Below are positions 1-7,081 of a DNA stretch of 64,000 bases, piece after piece. The notes beneath the pieces are model-generated. The model was given only the letters and a program-made list of their open reading frames with translations. It was not told the origin of the DNA and did not search any database. Position 1 is the stretch's first letter; every line of letters starts with the position of its first letter. The DNA lies in NCBI GenBank assembly GCA_004535785.1, contig SPIB01000001.1:1435448-1499447 (forward strand), written 5' to 3'. The translations under genes and the position numbers were made by a program. The stretch comes from Gammaproteobacteria bacterium LSUCC0112. Its GTDB lineage: Bacteria > Pseudomonadota > Gammaproteobacteria > Pseudomonadales > Pseudohongiellaceae.

Positions 1-1
1 C

Positions 2-331
2 ATTGCGCAGCTCATGGACAAGCTGATCGCCAACGCGGTTGAATTCAGTTACTACAAAAAACCGATCACCGTGTTCTGTCGGGCCATCAAGGATCGCGCT
101 GTGGTGCGTGTCACGAACTACGGTCCTTATCTTCCTGAAGAAATGAAGGGTCGCTTGTTTGATTCGATGATCTCGGTGCGGCCACAGGAAAAGCAGCGCG
201 AACCGCATCTGGGAATGGGGCTACATATCGCGCGGCTGGTGGCGGAGTTCCATCAGGGGCAGATCAGGGCTGACAATATCAAAGAGTACGACGGTGTTGC
301 GATCACTTTGGTGATTCCGTTGCTGGATTAA
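2..331 (+). CDS. Sensor histidine kinase, C-terminal ATPase part (5' end outside window)
   Basis: The reading frame is open from the window edge, so the upstream part (sensor and dimerisation domains) is missing. What remains is a HATPase_c domain: an N-box (LIANAVEFS) that binds Mg-ATP, a short middle region, and a G-box-like GMGLHIARLVAEFH near the end. The stretch LFDSMISVR...EPHLGMGL resembles the C-terminus of the kinases of the proteobacterial dedicated sortase systems, but that subgroup call is only from memory of the motif. The protein ends at TAA and is followed at once by a repeat array and a convergent gene. The ATPase identity is secure; the signal sensed cannot be told. Confidence 0.8.
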   Translation: MAQLMDKLIANAVEFSYYKKPITVFCRAIKDRAVVRVTNYGPYLPEEMKGRLFDSMISVRPQEKQREPHLGMGLHIARLVAEFHQGQIRADNIKEYDGVAITLVIPLLD

Positions 332-332
332 T

Positions 333-434
333 GGGGTCGGAGGGATTGGGGTCGGAGGTATCCCTCCGACCCCAATCCCTCCGACCCCAATCCCTCCGAC
401 CCCAATCCCTCCGACCCCAATCCCTCCGACCCCG
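333..434. repeat. 15-bp tandem repeat fused to its own inverted copy
   Basis: From 361 the unit TCCCTCCGACCCCAA occurs just under five times without interruption (361, 376, 391, 406 and a partial copy at 421). Immediately upstream, 333-358 carries nearly two units in the opposite orientation, so a stem of about 26 bp can form around 359-362. The array fills the gap between the kinase stop at 331 and the stop of the convergent DUF2889 gene at 436. It could act as a transcription block for both genes. GGGGTCGGAG-type repeats are common in intergenic REP-like elements of gammaproteobacteria, but no transposase is present here. Confidence 0.85.
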
Positions 435-435
435 G

Positions 436-1032
436 TCACTCACCATCCGTTACAATCAGTTCACTTAATTCGCGTGGCACATAGTAGTCAGGCGCATTTT
501 CCTTGACGACCGGCGAGTACTCGGCCCAGGCATGGCAGGTATTCAGGACAAAGGGTTTGCCTGCGTGGTGCCGACTGTCAGAGTCCGCTTTGCGACGACG
601 ATGGTTCTGCAGGGGGCGGATGGTCTGAATGGCAACAGTTGCCATCGGATACAACAATTCTGTCAGGTGGGTGCAGCCTTTGAGCCCACCCAGACGATTA
701 CGAATCATGTTGCGCCAGCCCGGACCCATGGTGACGCCAATCAACTTTTTATAGTCGGCCGCGATGTCCGGGCAAATCGCAAACGGACTGTTGTCGGTGG
801 CTGCCTCGATATCTTCAATCACAAACTTGTCATTGATGGTCACGCGCAGCAGCATTTCGTGCAATGCAACGCCGGGCTCGATTGTGCCACGCCAGTTATT
901 GCTGAACGCATAGGTTTTGGTGTCAATGAGATGAGCTTCAATGTCAAAGCGACCATCTTCACGCTCAAATCCTTCAAAATTGACTTTGCGTGTATGAATA
1001 TGTTCCCGCCGGACGGGATTGGGTAAAGGCAT
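436..1032 (-). CDS. DUF2889 domain-containing protein
   Basis: A 198-residue soluble protein matching the DUF2889 family in its N-terminal signature (REHIHTRKV followed by a DGRFDIEAHLIDTKTY segment). No signal peptide or membrane segment is visible. The start is well supported: GGAGGAG lies six bases before the ATG. The gene is convergent with the kinase fragment and separated from it by the repeat array. The biochemical role of DUF2889 is unknown to me, so no function is proposed. The strand and frame are secure; a large overlapping plus-strand ORF is judged a shadow. Confidence 0.85.
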   Translation of the reverse strand: MPLPNPVRREHIHTRKVNFEGFEREDGRFDIEAHLIDTKTYAFSNNWRGTIEPGVALHEMLLRVTINDKFVIEDIEAATDNSPFAICPDIAADYKKLIGVTMGPGWRNMIRNRLGGLKGCTHLTELLYPMATVAIQTIRPLQNHRRRKADSDSRHHAGKPFVLNTCHAWAEYSPVVKENAPDYYVPRELSELIVTDGE

Positions 1033-1111
1033 GTGCTACTCCTCCGCATGAGGCGCAGGATTATACCCCAGACAGATAAAAAACCGCTTTACTGCTTTCT
1101 GCCTCGGATTT

Positions 1112-1864
1112 TCAGAAATACTCGAAGCTGATCAGTACGTTACGTGGTTCATCATTGTCATCGCGCAAATTGCTGATGCCATTGAATACCTGCAACCGTC
1201 GAGATGCCTGTTCATATCCAATATAAATCGGATCGACAAACCAGCCTACGGCGCGCAACATGCCTGCCGGTCGGATAACAAAACAATGGATGTCATCAGA
1301 CGCAGCATCACAGAGATGACTGTCTGTTTTTGTCAGGCTGATGCGGACTGTATCCAGACGGGAAGGCACCAACATGGCCGCAGATACCGGTTCTCCAGAG
1401 ACCAACTGATCCCAGTGTTTGCGCACAAACGGATCAAATCCTGCGTCAACAACCACCGATTCCCGGTACGTCAGAAATTCTTCCCGATAGCGATTGCTGT
1501 CATGTGCCTGGAAACCGACCTTGATCATCGCTGAGCGTGCGTCCTCTAAAAACTCGGTATTGATCCTTGCAGTGTTCCGGTAATCGATGTGTTCTATTTC
1601 AGGAGCGGTCAGCGATCGCGAATAATCGATGGTCTTCTCGGCAAACACACTGCCATCCGCACGGCGGTACTCAACACGGGTCGTCAGATCCAGATCGGGA
1701 TCTTCGGCAAAATGGTATTCACGGTAAAGCACCTCCGACTTGTCGGGTGTCCACGCAGTCCCTATTGCCCACAGATTGTTTTCAGCGGTATCTGCATATC
1801 CGGACTGCCACAACAGTCCGGTGATCACAACGAAGCTTTGAATCAGAGACTTGAGTGTTTTCAT
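1112..1864 (-). CDS. Exported protein of unknown function, last gene of the lipid operon
   Basis: A 250-residue product beginning MKTLKSLIQSFVV, with a typical signal peptide ending near the alanine/aspartate at residues 24-25, so it probably acts in the periplasm or at the outer membrane. The longer upstream frame is rejected because the ATG at 1864 overlaps the stop of the cfa gene as ATGA, the same coupling seen throughout this operon, and gives a clean signal peptide. The mature part is rich in charged beta-like stretches and matches no family I recognise. Being translationally coupled to cfa suggests a role in the same lipid-modification process, for example handling of the product. That is inference. 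Confidence 0.75.
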   Translation of the reverse strand: MKTLKSLIQSFVVITGLLWQSGYADTAENNLWAIGTAWTPDKSEVLYREYHFAEDPDLDLTTRVEYRRADGSVFAEKTIDYSRSLTAPEIEHIDYRNTARINTEFLEDARSAMIKVGFQAHDSNRYREEFLTYRESVVVDAGFDPFVRKHWDQLVSGEPVSAAMLVPSRLDTVRISLTKTDSHLCDAASDDIHCFVIRPAGMLRAVGWFVDPIYIGYEQASRRLQVFNGISNLRDDNDEPRNVLISFEYF

Positions 1865-3195
1865 TTGGGTATCCTGGCATGTAATGCCTGCATGCGATGC
1901 TGAGGCTTGGCCATAACAATCTGCGCGGTATGGATGACACGTTCCATAAAGCCTCCCTGACAATATGCGAGGTAATAGTCCCACATGCGGATAAAGTCAG
2001 GACCAAACCCTTGCGCCTGAATATCACGGACTTTGCCTAAAAACGTTTTTCGCCAACGTTCCAGCGTCATCGCGTAATCGCGAGTGATGTCCTCCAGTCC
2101 CACAATCTGCAGATCGGTATTTTTGGCGACATGTGCCGCAATCACACTGTTGCTTGGCAGGCAGCCGCCCGGGAAAATGTAGCGTTGAATAAAATCCACC
2201 GTGCGTTTGGCTGATTCGTAGCGTTGATCCGAAATCGTAATGGCCTGTATCAACATCAGGCCGTCCGGTTTCAGCAATGATGAGCATTTTTCGAAATAGT
2301 TGGCAAAGTACTCGTGGCCCACCGCTTCAATCATTTCGATTGAAACCAGCTTGTCGTACTTGCCAGTAAGATCACGATAGTCTTTTAGCAACAGTTCAAC
2401 TTTGCCTTCCAGTCCTTCTGCTTTAACACGTTCACTGGCGTGGTTGTATTGCTCTTGCGAGATCGTGGTTGTTGTGACTTTGCAACCATAATGCCGTGCT
2501 GCATGAATAGCCATGGACCCCCAGCCCGTGCCGATTTCAATCAAATGGTCACCGGGTTTCAGTTGCAGTCGTTCACAAATATGGTTGAGTTTGTTGATTG
2601 AGGCTTCGTGTAAAGTCTGCTGCTCGTCACGAAAGATGGCAGATGAATACATCATGGTCGGATCAAGAAATGTGGCAAAAAATTCATTGCTCAGATCGTA
2701 ATGTGCCGCAATATTTTTGCGAGAACCAGCAATCGTGTTGCGGTTGCGCAGATGCATGATTTTGTCCATGAATCGGGCGATTGCTGCTTTGCCGCCATCG
2801 AGTGCATCCAGCATACTCATATTACTGACCATAATGCGCACCAGCGTCACCAGATCCGGTGTATGCCAGTGTTGTTGCATGTAGGATTCTCCCCCGCCGA
2901 TACTGCCGTTAAAGGCGACTGCCGGGTAAAAGGCCGGGTGGGAAACAATGACGTGCGCAGTGAGCGCCTCCGTGTTGGTTTCACCAAAGCTGTGCACTGC
3001 GGTGCCTTCATCAATCACAATTCTGCCTGAGCGAATCTGCGACAGTTTTCTGAACAACAGGTGTCGCGCAAGGCGCTGAAGACGCGTTGCCGCGCTCATA
3101 AAATGTTCAACAGGTGAGGCGACGTCAACATCCGTGGTTTGTTGACGCGCTGCGGTTTGAACTGCACCAGTTTGACGATTCCCCGGTGATTTCAT
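1861..3195 (-). CDS. cfa: Cyclopropane-fatty-acyl-phospholipid synthase family methyltransferase
   Basis: A 444-residue SAM-dependent enzyme of the CFA synthase family, which transfers a methylene or methyl group onto double bonds of membrane phospholipid acyl chains. Visible motifs are YDLSNEFF...LDPTMMYSSAIF, the SAM loop LIEIGTGWGS, and the downstream FIQRYIFPGG region. Length fits the family. The start overlaps the DUF1365 stop by ATGA and its own stop overlaps the next start by ATGA, so the cluster is translationally coupled. The gene sits in an ECF11/ChrR-linked operon. Members in this context may make methylated or furan-type fatty acids rather than plain cyclopropane rings, so the product is uncertain although the family is not. 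Confidence 0.93.
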   Translation of the reverse strand: MKSPGNRQTGAVQTAARQQTTDVDVASPVEHFMSAATRLQRLARHLLFRKLSQIRSGRIVIDEGTAVHSFGETNTEALTAHVIVSHPAFYPAVAFNGSIGGGESYMQQHWHTPDLVTLVRIMVSNMSMLDALDGGKAAIARFMDKIMHLRNRNTIAGSRKNIAAHYDLSNEFFATFLDPTMMYSSAIFRDEQQTLHEASINKLNHICERLQLKPGDHLIEIGTGWGSMAIHAARHYGCKVTTTTISQEQYNHASERVKAEGLEGKVELLLKDYRDLTGKYDKLVSIEMIEAVGHEYFANYFEKCSSLLKPDGLMLIQAITISDQRYESAKRTVDFIQRYIFPGGCLPSNSVIAAHVAKNTDLQIVGLEDITRDYAMTLERWRKTFLGKVRDIQAQGFGPDFIRMWDYYLAYCQGGFMERVIHTAQIVMAKPQHRMQALHARIPK

Positions 3196-3962
3196 GATGA
3201 TTTGTCTCTCTGTGTTTTAGCGGGTGGAACATAAGCAGGGTGTGCCACAAAGGGTACCCTTTTTACAAATAACTTCAGCGCCTGCCAGTAAATGGCGATG
3301 AGCACCTGAACGGTCATCAGCGGATACGTCAGCAGTATACGATTCAGATTGCCTTGCGAAATTGTCTGCTTTTGCAATGACAGACTGGCATTAAAAACCT
3401 GGCGATTGTGTTGCCAGTTTTGCAGGTTGATATTCAATCGCTGATCCGTGGCTGAACTACGCCAATGATAGGTCATGTCCATGGGCATAAAAGGCGACAC
3501 GTGCATCTGTTTTTCAAAGTTAAAAACAGCGGCATGCGTTTGGTTGCCGGGGATGACGTAGTGTGTGCTTTCCCCCCACGGCGTATTGGTGACCTCTGCC
3601 ACAACAAAACGTAGCTCAGCGGTTTTGTTGAACACGTAATAGCAACTTATCGGGTTGACCAGATACCCGAAGTAACGCAGGTTGGTCAGCAAGCATACCG
3701 CGCCATCCGGGCGTTCACCCGTGGACTGATAGACACAATCGAGTACTGCCTGCTTCAGATCAGGTGTTGCGGGATTAAGAAAGTCTTTGCGGCGGAACCA
3801 GGCCAGTGCGGGTTTGCGTGCCGACCAGCACCACGATTTGTTAAAGACGGTTTCAAGCTCATCCAGATCGAGGTACATCATAAACACGCGGTAACTGAAG
3901 TGATGCAGTACCGGTTGCAAGCGTCGATGCCTCACAATGCCAGTGTAGATGGCGCTGTTCAT
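3192..3962 (-). CDS. DUF1365 family protein
   Basis: A 256-residue protein starting MNSAIYTGIVRHRRL with the DUF1365 hallmarks FSYRVFMMYLDLDEL near residues 22-36 and a FGYLVNPISCYY segment near the middle. DUF1365 genes almost always sit directly before a cfa-type methyltransferase, as here, and are thought to take part in modification of unsaturated acyl chains; the exact reaction is not established to my knowledge. Both ends overlap neighbours by four bases (SDR stop, cfa start), implying coupled translation in one transcript from the promoter at 5290-5319. Confidence 0.9.
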   Translation of the reverse strand: MNSAIYTGIVRHRRLQPVLHHFSYRVFMMYLDLDELETVFNKSWCWSARKPALAWFRRKDFLNPATPDLKQAVLDCVYQSTGERPDGAVCLLTNLRYFGYLVNPISCYYVFNKTAELRFVVAEVTNTPWGESTHYVIPGNQTHAAVFNFEKQMHVSPFMPMDMTYHWRSSATDQRLNINLQNWQHNRQVFNASLSLQKQTISQGNLNRILLTYPLMTVQVLIAIYWQALKLFVKRVPFVAHPAYVPPAKTQRDKSS

Positions 3963-4762
3963 CCCGCTGATTTCCTCTTGACGGTCTTGTCGGTCTGACG
4001 TTTTTTGCTGATCTGACGGTACCAGACAGATTTGAACAATTGTGCCAATCGCAATACCGCGGTCAGTCTGCCGGGGAAATTGTATTCGAGGGGTCGACGT
4101 TCAAGCGCGTTTGCCATGCGCCTTGCTGCATTGTCTGCGTCCATTTCAAACGGCATGGGAAAATCGTTGGCGGCGGTCATGGGTGTGGTGACAAATCCGG
4201 GATTTATCACCGTAACGTCCATGACGTCGCTGAAATCAGTTCGCACGGAATGCAGCAGATAACGTGCTGCAGCTTTAGATGCGCCGTAGGCTTCGGCGCG
4301 GGGGAATCCGATAAATGCAGCGAGACTGCAGACCCCGGCAACATGGGGTCTTGCCCCGGCAGCTTTCAGCAGCGGGAGCGCTGCATTGATTGAGTGGATA
4401 AACCCAAAAAAGTTGACGTCCATCACCCGATGGAAAAGCGCAGGATCAAGAAAACTTTTATTGATGTACTCGCAGGTCCCGGCATTCAAAATGACCAGAT
4501 CCAGATGCGGAACAAGTGTAAACAACGCCTCGCTAGTGGCGTTGATAGCGTCAGCGTCCGTCACATCAAATGGCAGGCAACTGATACTTCCGGGTAAGGC
4601 AGCAGCGGCGTCGCGGACCTCATGGAGCTTGTCTGCTGTGCGCCCGCTGATGACCACGTGCTGCCCGTGGCCTGCATAGTGCAAGGCGAGGGCGCGACCA
4701 ATCCCTGAGCCAGCGCCAGTTATCCAGACATATTTAACGTTGTTGATGTTGTTGTCAGTCAA
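3959..4762 (-). CDS. Short-chain dehydrogenase/reductase
   Basis: A classical SDR with the nucleotide-binding TGAGSGIG motif close to the N-terminus, an LNAG motif, and the catalytic YGASK signature followed by an NPGFVTT segment. It should oxidise or reduce a hydroxyl/keto group with NAD(P). The frame can be opened from a TTG at 4792, but the TTG at 4762 has AGG six bases upstream and gives a normal-length N-terminus (MTDNNINNVKYVWITGAG), so that start is preferred. It lies between NTF2-like and DUF1365 genes in the ECF-linked lipid operon. The substrate is presumably an acyl-lipid intermediate, by context only. Confidence 0.88.
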   Translation of the reverse strand: MTDNNINNVKYVWITGAGSGIGRALALHYAGHGQHVVISGRTADKLHEVRDAAAALPGSISCLPFDVTDADAINATSEALFTLVPHLDLVILNAGTCEYINKSFLDPALFHRVMDVNFFGFIHSINAALPLLKAAGARPHVAGVCSLAAFIGFPRAEAYGASKAAARYLLHSVRTDFSDVMDVTVINPGFVTTPMTAANDFPMPFEMDADNAARRMANALERRPLEYNFPGRLTAVLRLAQLFKSVWYRQISKKRQTDKTVKRKSAG

Positions 4763-4792
4763 GTGGGACCTCGGTGGAAAAGAGGCAAACAA

Positions 4793-5251
4793 TTATGCAC
4801 TTAATCGATTATTGATGTAGCGGATCACTGAACCAAGCACCGGTACATGCTGGTACAACATCGCGCCAAGATCAAAGAAATCTTCGTGGTAGTAGATTCG
4901 GTCAGTAAATCGAATCAGCGTGACGCCGCGGACGTGTACCGGATTTCCGCCATTCAAACTCGAGTGACTGAATGTCATCTGCCAGACAATGGTGGCCGTA
5001 TTCTCACCAATCTGCTCTTCGAGGTAGTCAAATTTGATGTGTTTGGTACTGGCATACAGACTGCGCAAATAGTTTTTGACGGCCAACCGACCATGCAGTG
5101 CGTGTGCCGGGTCCCGGAATTCCACGTCCTGCGTATAGACACGCTGGATATTCTCCAGCGCCGGGATGCCCGGACTGCGGTAGAAGTCCTTGAAGTCGTT
5201 CAGTAAAGCAGCGCGCAAATTGTCGCTGACTGAATTCATTTCGGTGGCCAT
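4793..5251 (-). CDS. NTF2-like (SnoaL-type) protein, first gene of the lipid operon
   Basis: A 152-residue protein of the nuclear-transport-factor-2-like cone-shaped fold, used by many small isomerases, cyclases and binding proteins. The pattern VYTQDVEFRDPAHALHG and a later HEDFFDLGAMLYQ tail are typical of the version next to ChrR-type sigma factor operons. It is the first gene downstream of the minus-strand ECF promoter, with a leader of about 30 bases. An internal ATG at residue 5 is also possible. Function in the pathway is unknown; a role in isomerising or binding a lipid intermediate is plausible. Confidence 0.88.
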   Translation of the reverse strand: MATEMNSVSDNLRAALLNDFKDFYRSPGIPALENIQRVYTQDVEFRDPAHALHGRLAVKNYLRSLYASTKHIKFDYLEEQIGENTATIVWQMTFSHSSLNGGNPVHVRGVTLIRFTDRIYYHEDFFDLGAMLYQHVPVLGSVIRYINNRLSA

Positions 5252-5289
5252 TTGGTTTGACTCTTGAAGTAAGCGTATGCTGATAGGGC

Positions 5290-5319
5290 TTAATACGGCA
5301 GCTGCAATCAGCTGGATCA
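5290..5319 (-). promoter_or_regulatory. ECF11-type (RpoE/ChrR) promoter for the lipid operon
   Basis: Read on the minus strand there is TGATCC (5319-5314), an 18-base spacer ending in CG, then TATTAA (5295-5290). This matches the TGATCC-35 type promoters used by ChrR-controlled sigma factors such as RpoE of Rhodobacter sphaeroides. Predicted transcription starts near 5283, leaving a short leader before the NTF2-like start at 5251. It mirrors the rpoE promoter on the other strand. Confidence 0.75.
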
Positions 5320-5343
5320 GAACGCTCGGGTGCGTCTAGTCGG

Positions 5344-5373
5344 TGATCCGAGCAAGAAGGTCTTGCGTATAAT
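5344..5373 (+). promoter_or_regulatory. ECF11-type (RpoE/ChrR) autoregulatory promoter for rpoE-chrR
   Basis: TGATCC at 5344-5349, an 18-base spacer ending in GCG, then TATAAT at 5368-5373. Spacing and -35 sequence equal those of the divergent promoter, with only 24 bases between the two -35 boxes. Predicted initiation near 5380 puts the ATG at 5376 upstream of the transcript, which argues for translation starting further downstream. It indicates that the sigma factor drives its own operon. Confidence 0.75.
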
Positions 5374-5444
5374 AGATGTCTACCAACAAAATTACGGTAA
5401 TTGTAGACGCGCTAACCGGAATCCACGTGGATAACAATGACGAT

Positions 5445-6032
5445 ATGGACAGTGTAGCAACACAACTAACCCGCAGTACCGTGCCCGATGCATGGGCTGA
5501 GAACGTCCGTCTGGTCGCGGTGAAACGCGACAGAGCAGCTTTTCAGCTGCTGTATAAGCACTTCACGCCACTGATTCGTGCCTTCCTGCTGAAAAGCATG
5601 GGTTCAGGGGCGAATCGGGCTGAAGCTGAAGAAATTACGCAAGAAGTATTGATCAAGGTGTGGAACAAGGCTGCATCATTTAACCCGGCAAAGGCCAGTG
5701 TGAATACTTGGATATTCACGATTGCGCGGAACACCCGTATTGATTTTATCCGGCGAAATGATCGCAACAACCGCGAGATTGATATCGAGGACATCTGGCA
5801 TGAAGCTGAGTCTCCTGAGCCCTTGGTCGACATGCAGCAACGTCGCGCAGAGCAGGTTATCAAGCAAGCCATGGCGACACTGCCGGAAGAACAGGTTCAG
5901 GTGCTTTACAAGGCATTTATGGAGGGTAAGTCGCATAACGAGGTTGCGGAGGAGCTGGGGTTGCCGCTCGGTACCGTGAAATCACGCATTCGCTTGGCTC
6001 TCAACAAGATGCAGATACTGATAGACCGATAG
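5445..6032 (+). CDS. rpoE: ECF sigma factor, RpoE/ECF11 group (ChrR-controlled)
   Basis: Sigma-70 family protein with region 2 (FQLLYKHFTPLIRAF through NTWIFTIARNTRIDFIRR, for core and -10 binding) and region 4 (LPEEQVQVLYKAFMEGKSH...GTVKSRIRLAL, helix-turn-helix for -35 binding), and no region 3, as expected of ECF factors. The next gene encodes a ChrR-type anti-sigma factor, which identifies the group responding to singlet oxygen and related stresses. The frame is open from an ATG at 5376, but the promoter at 5344-5373 would start transcription after that codon. The ATG at 5445 (195 residues) is therefore chosen; a GTG at 5427 is an alternative. Confidence 0.9.
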   Translation: MDSVATQLTRSTVPDAWAENVRLVAVKRDRAAFQLLYKHFTPLIRAFLLKSMGSGANRAEAEEITQEVLIKVWNKAASFNPAKASVNTWIFTIARNTRIDFIRRNDRNNREIDIEDIWHEAESPEPLVDMQQRRAEQVIKQAMATLPEEQVQVLYKAFMEGKSHNEVAEELGLPLGTVKSRIRLALNKMQILIDR

Positions 6033-6083
6033 TCAACCGACAAACAAGCTCTCACAGGCTGATTAAACTTTTCAGGTAATAAA

Positions 6084-6767
6084 ATGGTCTCTTTTCATCC
6101 AGACTCAAAATTTTTGACAGACTTTGCCGCGGGCAGTCTGGCATTGTCAGAAGCTGTGTGTGTTGCAGCTCACCTTGAATTTTGCGGTAAATGCCGCGCG
6201 CACGTGCAACAGCTCAGTGATGTTGCTGCTCAGATGATGGCCAGGCTGGAGCCAGTTGTTGAAGACGACGATGGCTTCGACAGTCTGATGCAGCGTATTG
6301 ATGCTGCTGAGCTGGCGCCTCAAGTCAGTGCGCCCCGGGTCACCAGGCCAGCGTTGGCGTCGAGTGGTATTCCATACGTCGTAGAAAAGCTGGCCGGCGG
6401 AAGCCTGCAGGCATTGAACTGGGTCAAGCTGGGGGGGTCGCTGCGAATCGCGCCCATGGATGTGGGTTGCAGTCGTCGTCAGACAGCTATTTATGACATC
6501 AAAGCGGGGCGTCCGATGCCTGAGCACGAACACCGTGGTGAGGAAATTACCGTATTGTTGAAGGGAAGTTTCTCGGATGCGGATGGTAAATATGTGCGCG
6601 GCGATTTTGTGGTCAGGCATGCAGGCGAGCGTCATCAACCGACCGCGACACTGGATACCGATTGTATTTGTCTCGTCAGTCTTGAGCAGCCGGTGAAGCC
6701 GAGTTCGTGGTGGTATCGGTTGATGGAGCCGTTTGTGCAATATCGGTTGTCGGGGTTTAATTACTGA
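6084..6767 (+). CDS. chrR: ChrR-type zinc-binding cupin anti-sigma factor
   Basis: A 227-residue two-domain anti-sigma factor that holds the upstream ECF factor inactive until stress. The N-terminal anti-sigma domain has the zinc ligands His5, His30, Cys34 and Cys37 (HLEFCGKC), the same spacing as in R. sphaeroides ChrR. The C-terminal cupin domain has His148, His150, Glu154 and His184 (EHEHRGEE and GERHQP), again matching the second metal site of ChrR in spacing. All metal residues are present, so it looks fully functional. It lies 51 bases after rpoE and is followed by a strong terminator. Confidence 0.93.
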   Translation: MVSFHPDSKFLTDFAAGSLALSEAVCVAAHLEFCGKCRAHVQQLSDVAAQMMARLEPVVEDDDGFDSLMQRIDAAELAPQVSAPRVTRPALASSGIPYVVEKLAGGSLQALNWVKLGGSLRIAPMDVGCSRRQTAIYDIKAGRPMPEHEHRGEEITVLLKGSFSDADGKYVRGDFVVRHAGERHQPTATLDTDCICLVSLEQPVKPSSWWYRLMEPFVQYRLSGFNY

Positions 6768-6791
6768 GGCTGACGGTCAAGCGTGATTCAA

Positions 6792-6822
6792 GAATGGCGG
6801 CCAAGGTGGTCGCCATTTTTTT
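6792..6822 (+). terminator. Rho-independent terminator after chrR
   Basis: AATGGCGGCC and GGTCGCCATT form a ten-pair stem with one G-T pair around a short loop, followed by a run of eight T. It lies 24 bases after the chrR stop and should end the rpoE-chrR transcript. Confidence 0.85.
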
Positions 6823-6833
6823 TGTCTGTGTAT

Positions 6834-6919
6834 AGCCCGGCGGGAACCGGGGCATTCCTCGGAACGACGCCTGTGGCGTCATTATTGTTCCTCGCTCATG
6901 CCCCGGTTCCCGCCGGGCT
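6834..6919. repeat. Structured repeat A: 22-bp perfect arms around an inner hairpin
   Basis: The arms 6834-6855 and 6898-6919 are perfectly complementary over 22 bases. Between them is a 42-base core with its own small hairpin (GACGCC-TGT-GGCGTC) and the string TTCCTCGCTC. The right half is repeated in degenerate form downstream, and a third copy with unrelated arms closes the window at 63922. No coding sequence is likely here: the short ORFs across this gap are simple products of the repeat. Confidence 0.85.
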
Positions 6920-6995
6920 TATGCCGGACTCTGGGGTGGCGACGCCTTTGGCGTCTGTATTGTCCTTCGCACATGCCCCAGCCTGCGCCGGGCTT
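6866..6995. repeat. Two 55-bp direct repeats within the 6.77-7.08 kb gap
   Basis: 6866-6920 and 6941-6995 align without gaps at about 80 percent identity (11 mismatches in 55 by eye). Both start with a GACGCC/GGCGTC mini-hairpin, continue with a CTTCGC- or CCTCGC-containing core, and end in GCCGGGCTT. The second copy lacks a full left arm, so it looks like a partly lost unit. Together with the terminator and repeat A this accounts for most of the roughly 310-base gap between chrR and nudF. Confidence 0.75.
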
Positions 6996-7081
6996 TTGGC
7001 AGACTCTGAGGTGGCAATCAGAGATAGCGATGCGTGAGTGTGTGGGGCATAATTTTGCGCTTTACGGGGAGCAGGAAAATT

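Noticed and set aside
333..434. Possible CRISPR-like array
   Set aside because: The 15-bp units follow one another without spacers, and no cas genes are near.
221..439. 72-residue minus-strand ORF with repeated Gly-Ile-Gly-Val-Gly pattern
   Set aside because: It is the direct translation of the 15-bp tandem repeat and has no ribosome site or conserved domain.
4763..4792. SDR start at TTG 4792
   Set aside because: It has no ribosome site and abuts the preceding stop; TTG 4762 with AGG upstream suits the family length better.
6783..7037. 84-residue plus-strand ORF between chrR and nudF
   Set aside because: It runs through a terminator and the structured repeats; the peptide only reflects the repeat units.
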